IMG/VR virus record: IMGVR_UViG_3300030104_005206
Location: 1 to 29,282 of that record
DNA: 29,282 nt
Strand: one strand, 5' to 3'
DNA from: a virus
Positions within the stretch are counted from its first letter, which is position 1, and every line of letters begins with the position of its first letter. Positions 29,220 to 29,282 of this stretch are shown here, piece by piece. Made by a program: the position numbers and the translations under genes. The notes below the pieces were generated by a model. That model was not told the DNA's origin, made no database searches, and saw only the letters and a list, made by a program, of their open reading frames with translations.

Positions 29220-29282
29220 AGTAATAAACCGAGAAACACGCGAAGAACAGGTGTTTAATACAGAAGAAATACAGAGATTCTT
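29184..29282. repeat. Right copy of 99-bp terminal direct repeat
   Basis: Identical to 1-99. It contains the end of the gene at 28983 and the first 77 bases of the next gene, which starts at ATG 29206 (23 in the left copy) and is truncated here by the window end. Removing one copy gives a 29,183-bp circle. Confidence 0.95.

Noticed and set aside
1-29282. tRNA genes, CRISPR arrays, integrase, repressor or insertion sequences
   Set aside because: No cloverleaf-like arms with a TΨC-type GGTTCGAATCC core, no spaced repeats, and no integrase or transposase motifs were seen on either strand.

Overview
The window is a complete, single-strand-organised genome of an AT-rich tailed phage, most likely a siphovirus (Caudoviricetes) of a Bacteroidota host, probably a flavobacterium. 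The last 99 bases (29184-29282) repeat the first 99 exactly, so the molecule closes into a circle (or circularly permuted genome) of 29,183 bp and the window is one turn plus the assembly overlap. Clues to a Bacteroidota host are: a TTG / TAnnTTTG promoter (the host housekeeping sigma consensus of that phylum) in front of the first operon, an SSB-like DUF3127 protein, almost no Shine-Dalgarno sites, and structural protein types that I associate with flavobacterial phages. The host assignment is inference.

All genes lie on the + strand and most overlap by ATGA or TAATG junctions. Early region (28983 through the junction to about 4.5 kb): small unknown proteins, then a replication/recombination module with a probable annealing protein, the DUF3127 SSB-like protein, a DnaA domain IV-like protein, a winged-helix replication initiator, a short C5-cytosine methyltransferase and a NinG/Rap HNH protein. 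Middle region (4.5-6.4 kb): unknown proteins, two Zn-ribbon proteins and a small sigma-factor-like protein. Late region (6.46-28.8 kb): ParB-methyltransferase fusion, terminase pair, tail chaperone pair with a T9 frameshift site, tail proteins and tape measure, then prohead protease, scaffold, capsid, further structural/adhesin proteins, portal and connector, and a lysis module (two holin candidates, M15 peptidase) followed by a metallophosphoesterase. There is no integrase, repressor, polymerase or replicative helicase, so it looks virulent and dependent on host replication enzymes.

The most striking signal is a five-member family of 32-bp sequences (upstream box cAAATAAAAA, 11-nt spacer, TATTATATACT) that aligns without gaps in front of genes at 6461, 9505, 19461, 20223 and 22623. 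In four of the five the start codon follows immediately, predicting leaderless or nearly leaderless late mRNAs. It does not resemble the host-type promoter, and the phage carries a sigma-like gene (4899) just upstream of the first copy. The working hypothesis is a phage sigma factor that switches transcription to its own late promoters. A second notable signal is the -1 programmed frameshift candidate at 10018-10029. The late gene order is also permuted relative to classical siphophages: tail genes sit between terminase and head genes, and the portal is about 15 kb from TerL.
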